A stretch of 64,000 nt of DNA from Campylobacter showae (GTDB lineage Bacteria > Campylobacterota > Campylobacteria > Campylobacterales > Campylobacteraceae), in contig NZ_CP012544.1 in NCBI RefSeq assembly GCF_004803815.1, positions 310,001-374,000 on the forward strand, in the 5' to 3' direction. Under the pieces are notes generated by a model. The model saw only the letters and a list, made by a program, of their open reading frames with translations. It did no database searches and was not told the DNA's origin. Shown here piece after piece: positions 8,326 to 17,436 of the stretch (its first letter is position 1; every line of letters begins with the position of its first letter). The position numbers were made by a program, and so were the translations under genes.

Positions 8326-9078
8326 ATGGAAATTTTATCGGTTGCGTCGATCGGTTACGTTTGTTTGGGGCTATTTGTCGGCTTTTTGTCCGGATTTTTG
8401 GGCATCGGCGGCGGCGCGGCGGCCGTACCGATACTCGTATTTTTGGGCTTTGACGTCAAATACGCAATCGGCGTAAGCGTCCTTCAGATGATGTTTAGTT
8501 CGGTCTACGGCTCGCTTCTAAATCTCAAAAATAAGACCCTTGATCTAAAGCCCGCTTTGGTTCTGGGCAGCGGCGGCTTTTGCGGGGCGAGCGCGAGCGG
8601 CTTTATCGTGGCGAGCGTTCCGTCGAAATTTTTGCTTCTCACGCTTATTTGCATTCAAATTTTTAACGTTATTAAGCTATTTTTTAAAAATCCGGAGCCC
8701 AAAGGCGCGCACAATCCCTCTCTCGTGCCGCTTTTTTTCGTCGGACTTTTTGTCGGCGCGGTAGCGATCAGCGTGGGTATCGGAGGCTCTGTTATCATCA
8801 TGCCGGTTTTGATAAATTTCTTAAACTACGACATAAAAAAGGCGATCAGCACGGGGCTATTTTTCGTGATATTTTCGTCGATTTCGGGCTTTATTAGTCT
8901 AACTTTGCAAGGGCTCGTGCAGTACGAGGTTGGCGTTTTGGTCGGTATCGGCTCGCTTATAAGCGTGAGATTTGGCGTGGCTTTAGCGCAAAAGATCGAC
9001 CGTGCTATCCAAAAAAGATGCCTGCTTGCGCTTATTTGCACGACGCTAATTATAATGATAAATAAGCTTTTTGCTTAA
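8326..9078 (+). CDS. TauE/SafE-family sulfite/organosulfonate exporter
   Basis: A 250-residue membrane protein with about eight hydrophobic segments arranged as two related halves. Each half opens with a glycine-rich loop typical of TauE/SafE (PF01925): GFLSGFLGIGGGAAAVPILV near the N terminus and GAVAISVGIGGSVIIMPVLI in the middle. Family members export sulfite, sulfoacetate or related anions; the substrate cannot be read from sequence. Divergent from the DUF302 gene with a 77-base shared upstream region. Confidence 0.85.
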   Translation: MEILSVASIGYVCLGLFVGFLSGFLGIGGGAAAVPILVFLGFDVKYAIGVSVLQMMFSSVYGSLLNLKNKTLDLKPALVLGSGGFCGASASGFIVASVPSKFLLLTLICIQIFNVIKLFFKNPEPKGAHNPSLVPLFFVGLFVGAVAISVGIGGSVIIMPVLINFLNYDIKKAISTGLFFVIFSSISGFISLTLQGLVQYEVGVLVGIGSLISVRFGVALAQKIDRAIQKRCLLALICTTLIIMINKLFA

Positions 9079-9237
9079 ATTTAGTATTTGCTATAAATTT
9101 TGGTTTTGCTAAATTTTACCGCTTTAATAGCTGAAACTACTTTTGGCGAGTTTAGAAGCTTGCGTAAATTTAAAACAACGCGGTCAAATTTACGGGAAAT
9201 GTAGGGGGGCAAATTTATCGCATTCGCCCCAAAAAAA

Positions 9238-10818
9238 TCAGAAATTTTCTAAAAATCCGCCGTCGCTTAGTTTTAGCTCAAGGTCTTTTACGTAGTTTTC
9301 GGCCGCTTTTTGGTATTCGTTTTTGCTGGCGGTTTTTATCGTGCCGTTTTTGACGGCAAACTCCAGTTTACGCTCTTGTGCGAATTTCGCCGTTTGCTTT
9401 ACGATATTTTCGAGCGAGTTTTCTCCGTTAAATTTAAGCGCGATAAAGGCGTCAAACTGCGAAAAATTCGCGAGCACGTTTAGTTCGTCGGCGATTTTTA
9501 TCACAGGCTCGTCTGCGGCGGAGAAATACTCAAAATATCCGCGCGCTCGCTCTTTTAGGCGGCTTTTGCCTACTTCGTAAGCGATTTTTGGGCGCTCGTA
9601 GGTCGTTAGTTTTGCGCAGTTTGCGGCTAAAATTTCCATAAAGCCAAAATAGGCCGATTTTACCGCGTTTTCATCGTCTTTTAAAAGCGCGGCGACGTCG
9701 GCGAAATTTACGCTTGCCGGATAAACGTCGGTAAAGACTTGATAAAGCCAGTCGTACTGCGGCTTCATCGGGGCGCCGTTTATATTTACGTAGCCGTCTT
9801 TCGTTTTTTCAAAACCTGCCGAGATATGCAGCTTGCAAAGCTCGTCCGTGCCGATATTTATGTTAAAGTCGTCTGAAACGAGGTCTTTGTGCGTTATCAT
9901 ACTGCGTCTAAAAACTCTGTTGGTTAGAAAGTCAAGCATTTGTTCTTTTTCGATACGCGAGCTAAAATTTGTATCTATATACGCGTCAAATTCGTCTATG
10001 CCTAAATTTGATTGAAAAACGTCCTCCAGTCCGACCTCGGCGAGATAGGCAAGACCGTTTTTATCAAGATCGGCCGCAAAATCCTTAAAATAAATCGGAT
10101 CGTTAAAAACTTCTAGATACTCGTGCGCTATATATGAGTTGCTAGCGGATAAGATATAGTCGATGTGAAATTTTAGACTTTCGTAATTTAAGAAAATTTG
10201 GCTTACGTTGCCGTCTTTTTGGCAAAATTTCGCGTACTCTCCAAGTACTTTTAAAAGCTCCCTTGCTTTGGCTACTTTTGCGGCCTCTCCTTTTACGTCT
10301 TTGGTGCCAAAGACTAAAAAATCTCTGATCGTATCCTTGATCTTCCAGCCCGGATAGACGTTGTAGCTCACGTAGGCCACGCCGTTTGGGCTCAAAAATC
10401 GCTTGATGGTTTTTAGGATCGCGTCCTTTACCATATCGGGCACCCAACTATAAACGCCGTGGCAGATGATGTAGTCAAATTTGCCGTAATCTCTCACGTC
10501 CGCATCCGTAAAATCGCAGATATCTTTTGCTTTAAATTCGATATTATCCACGCGCATTTGTGCGGCTAGCTCTTTGGCTTTATTTATCTGCACTTCGCTT
10601 AGGTCTATGCCTAGCACCTTTGCCTGCGGATTTGCGATAGCAAAAGGAAATAAATTTCCGCCGTAGCTGCAACCGATTTCTAGCACTTTAGCCGTTTTGG
10701 ACGGCGGCGGAGTTAGCGATAAAAACGAAGCCAAAGCCTCAAGTCGTGCAGGCGAAGTTTCGGGGAAAGCGGCCGAGATATATGGAAGCTCGTCGTAGGA
10801 TTTTTGGATGTCGTTCAT
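9238..10818 (-). CDS. SAM-dependent methyltransferase with regulatory domain
   Basis: A 526-residue protein. The N-terminal third is a class I methyltransferase: motif I VLEIGCSYGGN at about 45-55, an acidic VLGIDLSEVQINKA motif II, and FDYIICHGVYSWVPD. The middle (about 210-300) resembles the 'methyltransferase regulatory domain' (PF10119) seen in bacterial PKMT-like enzymes, and the C-terminal part is helical and unassigned. The substrate is unknown; protein-lysine methylation has been suggested for relatives. It is monocistronic by appearance, convergent with tauE-like and tail-to-head with the DASS gene upstream. Confidence 0.8.
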   Translation of the reverse strand: MNDIQKSYDELPYISAAFPETSPARLEALASFLSLTPPPSKTAKVLEIGCSYGGNLFPFAIANPQAKVLGIDLSEVQINKAKELAAQMRVDNIEFKAKDICDFTDADVRDYGKFDYIICHGVYSWVPDMVKDAILKTIKRFLSPNGVAYVSYNVYPGWKIKDTIRDFLVFGTKDVKGEAAKVAKARELLKVLGEYAKFCQKDGNVSQIFLNYESLKFHIDYILSASNSYIAHEYLEVFNDPIYFKDFAADLDKNGLAYLAEVGLEDVFQSNLGIDEFDAYIDTNFSSRIEKEQMLDFLTNRVFRRSMITHKDLVSDDFNINIGTDELCKLHISAGFEKTKDGYVNINGAPMKPQYDWLYQVFTDVYPASVNFADVAALLKDDENAVKSAYFGFMEILAANCAKLTTYERPKIAYEVGKSRLKERARGYFEYFSAADEPVIKIADELNVLANFSQFDAFIALKFNGENSLENIVKQTAKFAQERKLEFAVKNGTIKTASKNEYQKAAENYVKDLELKLSDGGFLENF

Positions 10819-10878
10819 TTTGCAGCCTTAGGTTAAAATATTTTTACGATGATACAGCAACGCCTATTAAATGTGGGT

Positions 10879-10908
10879 AAATTTAGGCGGTTAAGGCCGC
10901 CTAAATTT
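10879..10908. terminator. Perfect 12-bp stem-loop after the DASS transporter gene
   Basis: AAATTTAGGCGG pairs perfectly with CCGCCTAAATTT around a 6-base loop, starting 2 bases beyond the stop of the transporter gene on the minus strand. The T run after the stem is only three bases, so it may act as a weak terminator or as 3'-end protection. Confidence 0.65.
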
Positions 10909-10910
10909 GA

Positions 10911-12569
10911 TTAAAATTTAAGCCCAAAAACGGCCGAAGCGATAAAGACGACAGTTGCCGTGATAAGAAAAATTCCGATGATATTTAACCAGATTCCGGC
11001 CTTTATCATCGAGCTGATTTTTACGTAGCCAGAGCCGTATGCGATGGCGTTTGGCGGCGTGGCGACGGGCAGCATAAATGCAAACGTAGCTGCCATAGCG
11101 ACCGGGATCGTAAACAGCATAACGTTTGCGCCGGAGTATCCAAGACCTGCGCTAACGCCTGCGATAACGGGTAAAAAAGCCGCTGCGGTAGCAGTGTTTG
11201 ACGTGATCTCGGTGAGGAAAATGACGAGCGTTACGACGGCCATAATGATCGCGGCGATAGGTAGCGCGCCGAGAGCAGAGACCTGATGTCCGATCCAAAG
11301 CGATAGTCCGCTGCTGCTAAACTGCGCTGATAGCGACAAACCGCCGCCAAAGAGTATGAGGATATCCCACGGCAGCTTTTTGGCGCTATCCCAGTCGATG
11401 AGACGCTCGCCGCTTTTGTTTGCGGGCACGATAAATAGCAAAATCGCCGTACTCATCGCGATTATCGCATCTAGGCTGGCGATTTTTACATCAAAGGACT
11501 TTAGGATAAAGCCCAGCGATATCCAGCACGCAGCCGCCGCTACGAAGATGACTCCGACTAGCTTTTCGGGCGTAGTTATGGGGCCTAGTTTATCTAGCTC
11601 GTCTTGGATCACTTTTTTGCCGTTTGGTATCTCGCCGATTTCAGGCTTAAAGAGCACGTAAGTGAGCAAAAACCAACACGCCGCAAGCATAACGACGCTA
11701 AGCGGCACGCCCACTAGCATCCACTCAAAAAAGCCGATCTCGATGCCAAATTCGTTTTTCATGTATGCGACCAGAAGGGCGTTTGGCGGAGTGCCGATGA
11801 TGGTGCCTACTGAGCCTATCGAGGCGGCGTAGGCGATGCCTAGCATTAGCGAGATGCCGAAATTTGAGCTAAAAGTACTCGTTTTTTCTTTTATCTCTTT
11901 TGCGATGTCGCGGCCTTTGTGAAATACCGTATTCATAAAGCCGCCTTGCACGCCTTTGCGTGAAATTTCATCCAAATTTGCCACATCCTCGATCGCCGTA
12001 AACGTCCATTTTTGAGTCGTTAGGCGTCCGACCAAATGTAGTACGCTAAGACCCACCGGTAGCATCATTATGGCGGTTGCGGTGTTGCTCACCCACATGG
12101 ATAAAAATCCCGTCGCCACCATAAATCCAGCCACCAGCCGCCTAGGGCTCGTACCAACTAAAAGCACGATGCCAAGGGCGATTCTGGTGTGCAGATTCCA
12201 CCTTTGCATCGCAAGGGCTAACACGAAGCCGCCCATAAAAAGATAGATAGTGTCCGAAGCATACGGCGCCGCGACAACCTTAAACGCGTCTACGCCAAGC
12301 ACCGGAAAAGCCACCATCGGCACCAGGGCGGTTGCGGGCAGGGCGATGGCCTCGGTCATCCACCACGCCGCCATCAGCGCGGCTACCGCGGCAACGACTG
12401 GCATAGCTTCTACATGCAGCTTTTTGCCCTTGGCTGCAGCTAGGGCGATGTCTCCTGCGTTTGCGGGGAAGATTTTATACACCCAAATCGCTAGCAAAAC
12501 GCCTAGCACCAGCCCGATGAGCTCGACTCGGTTTGTTCTTCTGTCTATAGGAATGTTTGGATTTGCCAT
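10911..12569 (-). CDS. DASS (SLC13) family carboxylate/anion:Na+ symporter
   Basis: A 552-residue inner-membrane transporter. It has the two diagnostic SNT motifs of the divalent anion:sodium symporter family: MWVSNTATAIMMLPVG in the first half and EITSNTATAAAFLPV in the second; these bind substrate carboxylate and Na+ in VcINDY. It is longer than many relatives because of a hydrophilic stretch of about 60 residues (roughly 185-245) between the halves. Likely substrates are C4-dicarboxylates, citrate or tartrate. It ends at a perfect stem-loop. Confidence 0.85.
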   Translation of the reverse strand: MANPNIPIDRRTNRVELIGLVLGVLLAIWVYKIFPANAGDIALAAAKGKKLHVEAMPVVAAVAALMAAWWMTEAIALPATALVPMVAFPVLGVDAFKVVAAPYASDTIYLFMGGFVLALAMQRWNLHTRIALGIVLLVGTSPRRLVAGFMVATGFLSMWVSNTATAIMMLPVGLSVLHLVGRLTTQKWTFTAIEDVANLDEISRKGVQGGFMNTVFHKGRDIAKEIKEKTSTFSSNFGISLMLGIAYAASIGSVGTIIGTPPNALLVAYMKNEFGIEIGFFEWMLVGVPLSVVMLAACWFLLTYVLFKPEIGEIPNGKKVIQDELDKLGPITTPEKLVGVIFVAAAACWISLGFILKSFDVKIASLDAIIAMSTAILLFIVPANKSGERLIDWDSAKKLPWDILILFGGGLSLSAQFSSSGLSLWIGHQVSALGALPIAAIIMAVVTLVIFLTEITSNTATAAAFLPVIAGVSAGLGYSGANVMLFTIPVAMAATFAFMLPVATPPNAIAYGSGYVKISSMIKAGIWLNIIGIFLITATVVFIASAVFGLKF

Positions 12570-12704
12570 GATAACTCCTATGCTTGGGATAATTTATAAT
12601 ACATCCAAAAAGCTTATGGCTTAAAAAATTCTTTTGCTTTAAAATTGATTTTTTACTAAAGTGTTGATAAAAGTAACAGCGATTTTAGTTAAAGCGATTT
12701 TGGG

Positions 12705-12710
12705 TATAAT
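12705..12710 (+). promoter_or_regulatory. Probable -10 box of uvrA
   Basis: TTGGGTATAAT forms a TATAAT box with an upstream TGGG-like extension, 35 bases before the uvrA ATG. The region upstream is T- and A-rich in the manner of Campylobacter sigma-70 promoters. No SOS box was recognised. Confidence 0.6.
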
Positions 12711-12744
12711 TACGGGTTAAAAATTTAAAATCACGGAAGCGAAA

Positions 12745-15600
12745 ATGAACGCAAACGACACCATAAAAATCACGGGCGCGCGCGAGCACAACCTGAAAAA
12801 TTTAAATTTAGAAATCCCAAAAAACAAGCTCGTAGTTTTCACCGGACTTAGCGGCAGCGGCAAGAGCACGCTAGCCTTTGACACGCTTTACGCCGAAGGG
12901 CAGCGCAGGTATATGGAGAGCCTTAGCAGCTACGCTAGGCAGTTTCTAGACCGCGTGGGTAAGCCCGACGTCGATAAGATCGAGGGTCTCACGCCCGCTA
13001 TCGCGATAGATCAAAAAACCACGTCCAAAAACCCGCGCTCGACCGTGGGCACGATAACGGAAATTTACGACTATCTGCGCCTTCTTTATGCAAGGGTCGG
13101 CATACAGCACTGCCACAAGTGCGGCAAACCGATCTCTAAAATGTCGGCTAGCGATATCATAAACGAGATCCAAAAGTTGCCTCAGGGCGCTAAAGTCGTC
13201 ATATACGCTCCGCTCGTGCGCGAGAAAAAGGGCACGTGGGCGGACTTGATCGAAAATTTACGCGGCAAAGGCTACGTGCGCGCCCAGATAGACGGCGTGC
13301 AGGTGAGATTAGATGAGGAGATCGAGCTAGCCAAAACCAAAAAGCACACGATAAAGCTCATCGTAGACCGTATCGTGATAGACGCGGATAACGCGCAGCG
13401 CCTAGCCCAGGACGTAGAAAAAGCGCTGAATGAAAGCTACGGCGAGGTCGAGATCGAGATCGCAAATGCCGAAGAACTCGGGCTAAAAGAGAGCTTCATT
13501 CACTACAGCGAGCACTCGGCGTGTTTTGATTGTAAAATTTCATTTACGCCGCTCGAGCCGCTTAGCTTTAGCTTCAACTCTCCAAAAGGCGCGTGCGAGA
13601 GGTGCGACGGCCTTGGCATCAGATATAGCCTGGATCTTACCAAAGTGATCGACGAGGAAAAAAGCATCGAAGGCGGCGCGATAAAGCTTCTTTACGGCTA
13701 CAATATGAGCTATTATTATAAATTTTTGCTAGCTTTTTGCGAGCAAAACGGTATCGACGTAAAGCGCCCCTACTGCGAGCTTAGCGAGGACGAAAAGCGC
13801 CTCGTGCTCTACGGCAACGTAAAAGAGGTCGAGTTTTTCTGGAAGCGAAACAAGCTACTGCGCAAATTTGAAGGCGCGCTAAAAATCACTCACGGACTGC
13901 TAAAAGACTACAAGGACTTTGACGAATACATGAGCGAGAAGGTCTGCGACGACTGCGGCGGACACAGGCTAAAGCCTCAAAGCCTAGCTGTCAAGGTCGC
14001 AGGGCGCGGTATCGGCGAAATTTTAGACATGAGTATCGAAAACTGCACCGCGTTTTTTTCAGACGAGTCAAATTTTAGCTACCTTAGCGAATACGATAAA
14101 ACGATCGCAAAGCCGATATTTAAGGAGATAAACGAGAGGCTGTTTTTCCTCTACGACGTGGGGCTTGGCTATCTATCGCTCGGACGCGACGCGCGCACGA
14201 TTAGCGGCGGCGAAGCGCAGCGTATCAGGATCGCTAGCCAGATCGGATCGGGCCTTAGCGGCGTGATGTACGTACTAGACGAGCCTAGCATCGGCCTGCA
14301 CGAGCGCGATACTCTAAAGCTCATCAAAACGCTGCGAAATTTGCAAGCCAAAGGCAACTCGGTTATCGTCGTCGAGCACGATAAAAAGACGATCGAGGAG
14401 GCCGACTACGTCGTGGATATCGGGCCTGGAGCGGGGAAATTTGGCGGACAGATAGTTTTTGCCGGCGACGTGAAAAGCCTGCTAGGCTCAAGCACGCAAA
14501 CAGCGCTTTACATAAACGGCGAAAAGGAAATCGACTACCAAAAAAACCGCAAAATCGACACGTGGCTTGAAATCTCAAACGTAAATATCAACAACATATC
14601 AAATTTAAGCGCGCGCTTTCCGCTACGAAATTTGATCGGTATCACGGGAGTTTCGGGGTCCGGTAAAAGCTCGCTCGTGCTACAAACCCTGCTGCCTGAG
14701 GCTCAGGAGCAGCTAAACCGCGCCAAAAAGGTAAAAAAGGTCGCGGGAGTAAATTTGAGCGGACTAGAAAATCTAGACAAAGTGATCTACCTCGATCAAA
14801 GCCCGATCGGCCGCACTCCGCGCAGTAATCCAGCCACATACACGGGCGTGATGGACGAGATCAGAGGGCTTTTTGCGCAGACTAAGGAAGCCAAACTGCG
14901 CGGTTACAAGATCGGCAGGTTTAGCTTCAACGTCAAGGGCGGACGCTGCGAAAAGTGCCAAGGCGAGGGCGAGATCACGATCGAGATGCACTTTTTGCCC
15001 GACGTAAACGTCGTTTGCGACTCGTGCGGCGGCACCCGCTATAATGCGCAGACGCTAGAAATCCTCTACAAAGGCAAAAGTATCGCCGACGTGCTAAATA
15101 TGAGCATCGACGAGGCGGTGGAGTTTTTTAAATCCGTGCCCAAAATCGCTAGCAAACTAACAACGTTACAAGACGTGGGCCTAGGCTATATCACGCTAGG
15201 GCAAAACGCCGTGACGCTAAGCGGCGGCGAGGCGCAGCGCGTAAAGCTCGCAAAAGAGCTCAGCCGCTCGGACACGGGAAATACGCTCTATATCCTTGAT
15301 GAGCCGACTACGGGGCTGCATTTCGCCGACGTCGATAGGCTCGTGCGCGTGCTGCACCATTTGGTCGATCTTGGCAACTCGGTCTTTGTCATCGAACATA
15401 ATATGGACGTCATCAAAAACTGCGACTACATCGTCGATATGGGACCCGAGGGCGGCGCAAAAGGCGGTAAAATCATCGCGCAGGGCAGCGTAAAAGAGGT
15501 CGCTAAAAATCACGCAAAAACGGGCAGCTATACGGGTAAATTTTTGGCCGAGGAGCTGGAAAATATGAAAAAAGTAAAAAGTAAGCCAAAAAAGGGATAG
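12745..15600 (+). CDS. uvrA: UvrABC excinuclease subunit A
   Basis: UvrA is the ATPase that scans DNA for bulky lesions in nucleotide excision repair. The 951-residue protein has two ABC ATPase modules: Walker A GLSGSGKS at 34-41 and GVSGSGKSS near 635, ABC signatures TISGGEAQR and [18 protein letters not shown], and Walker [12 protein letters not shown] and [11 protein letters not shown]. Zinc-binding cysteine pairs ([25 protein letters not shown]) are intact. It is followed 7 bases later by an AT-rich foreign-looking gene and then by a UV-lesion glycosylase gene. Confidence 0.98.
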   Translation: MNANDTIKITGAREHNLKNLNLEIPKNKLVVFTGLSGSGKSTLAFDTLYAEGQRRYMESLSSYARQFLDRVGKPDVDKIEGLTPAIAIDQKTTSKNPRSTVGTITEIYDYLRLLYARVGIQHCHKCGKPISKMSASDIINEIQKLPQGAKVVIYAPLVREKKGTWADLIENLRGKGYVRAQIDGVQVRLDEEIELAKTKKHTIKLIVDRIVIDADNAQRLAQDVEKALNESYGEVEIEIANAEELGLKESFIHYSEHSACFDCKISFTPLEPLSFSFNSPKGACERCDGLGIRYSLDLTKVIDEEKSIEGGAIKLLYGYNMSYYYKFLLAFCEQNGIDVKRPYCELSEDEKRLVLYGNVKEVEFFWKRNKLLRKFEGALKITHGLLKDYKDFDEYMSEKVCDDCGGHRLKPQSLAVKVAGRGIGEILDMSIENCTAFFSDESNFSYLSEYDKTIAKPIFKEINERLFFLYDVGLGYLSLGRDARTISGGEAQRIRIASQIGSGLSGVMYVLDEPSIGLHERDTLKLIKTLRNLQAKGNSVIVVEHDKKTIEEADYVVDIGPGAGKFGGQIVFAGDVKSLLGSSTQTALYINGEKEIDYQKNRKIDTWLEISNVNINNISNLSARFPLRNLIGITGVSGSGKSSLVLQTLLPEAQEQLNRAKKVKKVAGVNLSGLENLDKVIYLDQSPIGRTPRSNPATYTGVMDEIRGLFAQTKEAKLRGYKIGRFSFNVKGGRCEKCQGEGEITIEMHFLPDVNVVCDSCGGTRYNAQTLEILYKGKSIADVLNMSIDEAVEFFKSVPKIASKLTTLQDVGLGYITLGQNAVTLSGGEAQRVKLAKELSRSDTGNTLYILDEPTTGLHFADVDRLVRVLHHLVDLGNSVFVIEHNMDVIKNCDYIVDMGPEGGAKGGKIIAQGSVKEVAKNHAKTGSYTGKFLAEELENMKKVKSKPKKG

Positions 15601-15607
15601 GTTTTTT

Positions 15608-16486
15608 ATGGATTCAATAGTTATTGATATACAAAAGCAGGTATTGAGTAAAAGCACCACGGATGTTCTTAGACAAGCTTATATTATTGCTAGAAAATTA
15701 AAGATTAAGGATTTTGAAATTTGGATTAATAATGAGTTGAACGGATATAAAGAAGACGCTAGTATTCCAGAGTATAGAAATATTTTTGGAGATATTAAAG
15801 GGTGGAATCCGTATCATGGTTGGGTTTCTGTAATAATTGAGAATATTGAAATGTATAATAAATTAACTATGTCTAAAATTGGACAAGGAATTCCAGAATT
15901 GGAAAATATAATCAATCGCTCTGAAAATAAGAGCATCATAAGTATAAATTTACCAGACTCGTTTAACCAACTTATAAGTGATGGCTTTCCAACTAAATAT
16001 AGAAAAGAGTTAAGCCCCACTAGTATAATCGGCATTATTGAGACCGTAAAAAATATTATTATGGAATGGATATTAAAATTGGAAGAAGATGGCATTATAG
16101 GAGTGGATATGAAATTTACAGATGAAGAAAAGAAAATTGCAAGTGAAAAGAACTACACGGTAAATAATTTTTATGGTAATGTTTCAAACAGCCAAATTCA
16201 GCAGAATAGCAATTACTCTTCGCAAACAATTAATAATAGTTTGGATATTGATAAAATAGTTAAAGTCCTAGAATTAATTAACACCCATAAAAAAGACATT
16301 TTGGTATCACTAGACAATCCAAAAAATTTTGAAAAAGAACTAGATGTGGTTAACGATGAAGTAAAGAAGGCAAATCCTTCAAAGGAAGTTATAAGTCAAT
16401 CATTTAAAACTATTAGGAATATACTTGAAGGCATTGCTGGAAATCTGATTGTGGCAGGAATTTTATACTTTTGGCCGAAAGTATAA
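15608..16486 (+). CDS. AbiTii-like protein, putative phage-defence gene
   Basis: A 292-residue protein whose base composition is far more AT-rich than uvrA before it and the gene after it, suggesting transfer. Residues 1 to about 60 (a QKQVLSKSTTDVLRQAYIIA helix, then RKLKIKDFEIWINNELNGY) resemble the AbiTii domain found in abortive-infection-type proteins. The middle is uncharacterised, with an Asn/Gln/Ser-rich stretch at about 185-210. The C terminus ends in one hydrophobic helix (about 275-288), so it may sit at the membrane. It begins 7 bases after the uvrA stop and could be co-transcribed. The domain call is by eye; the function is inferred. Confidence 0.6.
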   Translation: MDSIVIDIQKQVLSKSTTDVLRQAYIIARKLKIKDFEIWINNELNGYKEDASIPEYRNIFGDIKGWNPYHGWVSVIIENIEMYNKLTMSKIGQGIPELENIINRSENKSIISINLPDSFNQLISDGFPTKYRKELSPTSIIGIIETVKNIIMEWILKLEEDGIIGVDMKFTDEEKKIASEKNYTVNNFYGNVSNSQIQQNSNYSSQTINNSLDIDKIVKVLELINTHKKDILVSLDNPKNFEKELDVVNDEVKKANPSKEVISQSFKTIRNILEGIAGNLIVAGILYFWPKV

Positions 16487-16548
16487 TGAACTGTCAAATT
16501 CTGTCTTTATTTTGTGTGATTTGAAGTCAAATTTAACGAAAGGCAAAA

Positions 16549-16989
16549 ATGAGACTTTGGACGATAAGCTTTAAATATCTCGACGCAAAGGGGCTCGTAG
16601 CGCTTTGGCGCGAGGCGCTGCTAGCTAAAAACGTGCTAGCCGGGCTTACTAAAGGCTACAAAAATCACCCGCAGCTTGACCGCTTTTACGCGCACGAAAA
16701 CGCGTGTGAAGCGATAAATGTGTATCTAGCGGGGGTTTACGCGCAGGCCTGCGCTCGCGGGTATAAATTTGACGCGGCAAAAGTGGGCGAATTTGACGAG
16801 CGAAATTTAGCCAAAATAGCCGTCTCTCGCGGGCAGATCGAGTATGAATTCGCCTTTTTACAAGAGAAGCTAAAATCGCGCGACGTCAAGGCTTACGAGC
16901 GAAATTTGAGCGTAAAAGATATAGAAATCGCGAGCATTTTTAAAGAGGTCGAGGGCGGAATCGAGCCGTGGGAGAAGGTTAAAATCTAG
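16549..16989 (+). CDS. Pyrimidine-dimer DNA glycosylase (endonuclease V-like)
   Basis: The 146-residue protein begins MRLWTISFKYLDAKGLVALW and continues with REALLAKNVLAGLTKGYKNH, the hallmark of the PF03013 (Pyr_excise) family related to T4 endonuclease V. These enzymes excise the 5' base of UV-induced dimers and nick the strand. The conserved KGYKNHPQL and a downstream ENACEAINVYLAGVY helix are intact. It lies downstream of uvrA, and its composition returns to the GC-rich norm. It probably gives a second, excinuclease-independent route for UV damage. Confidence 0.8.
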   Translation: MRLWTISFKYLDAKGLVALWREALLAKNVLAGLTKGYKNHPQLDRFYAHENACEAINVYLAGVYAQACARGYKFDAAKVGEFDERNLAKIAVSRGQIEYEFAFLQEKLKSRDVKAYERNLSVKDIEIASIFKEVEGGIEPWEKVKI

Positions 16990-17436
16990 CGCCGCCTCAT
17001 GCGTAAATTTTGGCTTGCTTGCGCAAATTTGATTAAAAACACCAAAATAAATTACGCCGATTTTGCCAAAAATTACGGCAAAATTTCGAGCGTTAAATTT
17101 GGATATTCAAAACGCCGTAAAATAGCGCAAATTTGGCGCTAGGTTAATACGCGGCTTTAGGCGAGTAGATTTGATTTTGCGTTTCGGCGGCGTATGGACG
17201 GTAAGATAAAAATCTCGCATGAATAGCGTTGCGATAAAATCTAAAATTTACTAGCTAGCGCAGGCGTTTGTTAAATTTAGCGTTTTAAATTTGACGTCAA
17301 ATTTAAAGGACGAAGTAGTCAAATTTAAAAAGGCGAACCCGGCGTTATTTCCGCCAAATTCGCCTCTGTTTTTATAAATCAAACTCTGCCGACGGGCCAA
17401 ATTCGCAAGCAAATTTGGCAAATCGGCGAGTTAAAT
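16990..17436. other. 447-base non-coding stretch between two convergent genes
   Basis: No credible reading frame. It is rich in AAATTT words (several copies between 17030 and 17330). It contains an 8-bp perfect stem ATTTTGCC/GGCAAAAT at 17060-17084, which could end transcription of the glycosylase gene, and a second hairpin at 17331-17365. No tRNA-like fold was recognised. Confidence 0.6.
17331..17365. terminator. Bidirectional terminator-like hairpin after fhs
   Basis: AGGCGAA pairs with TTCGCCT, with an inner GGCG/CGCC pairing. On the minus strand the stem is followed by TTTTT, on the plus strand by CTGTTTTTA. It lies 72 bases beyond the fhs stop, between two convergent genes. Confidence 0.6.

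Noticed and set aside
16990-17436. Possible small RNA or tRNA in the long gap before fhs
   Set aside because: No cloverleaf or T-loop sequence found; the hairpins are explained as terminators.
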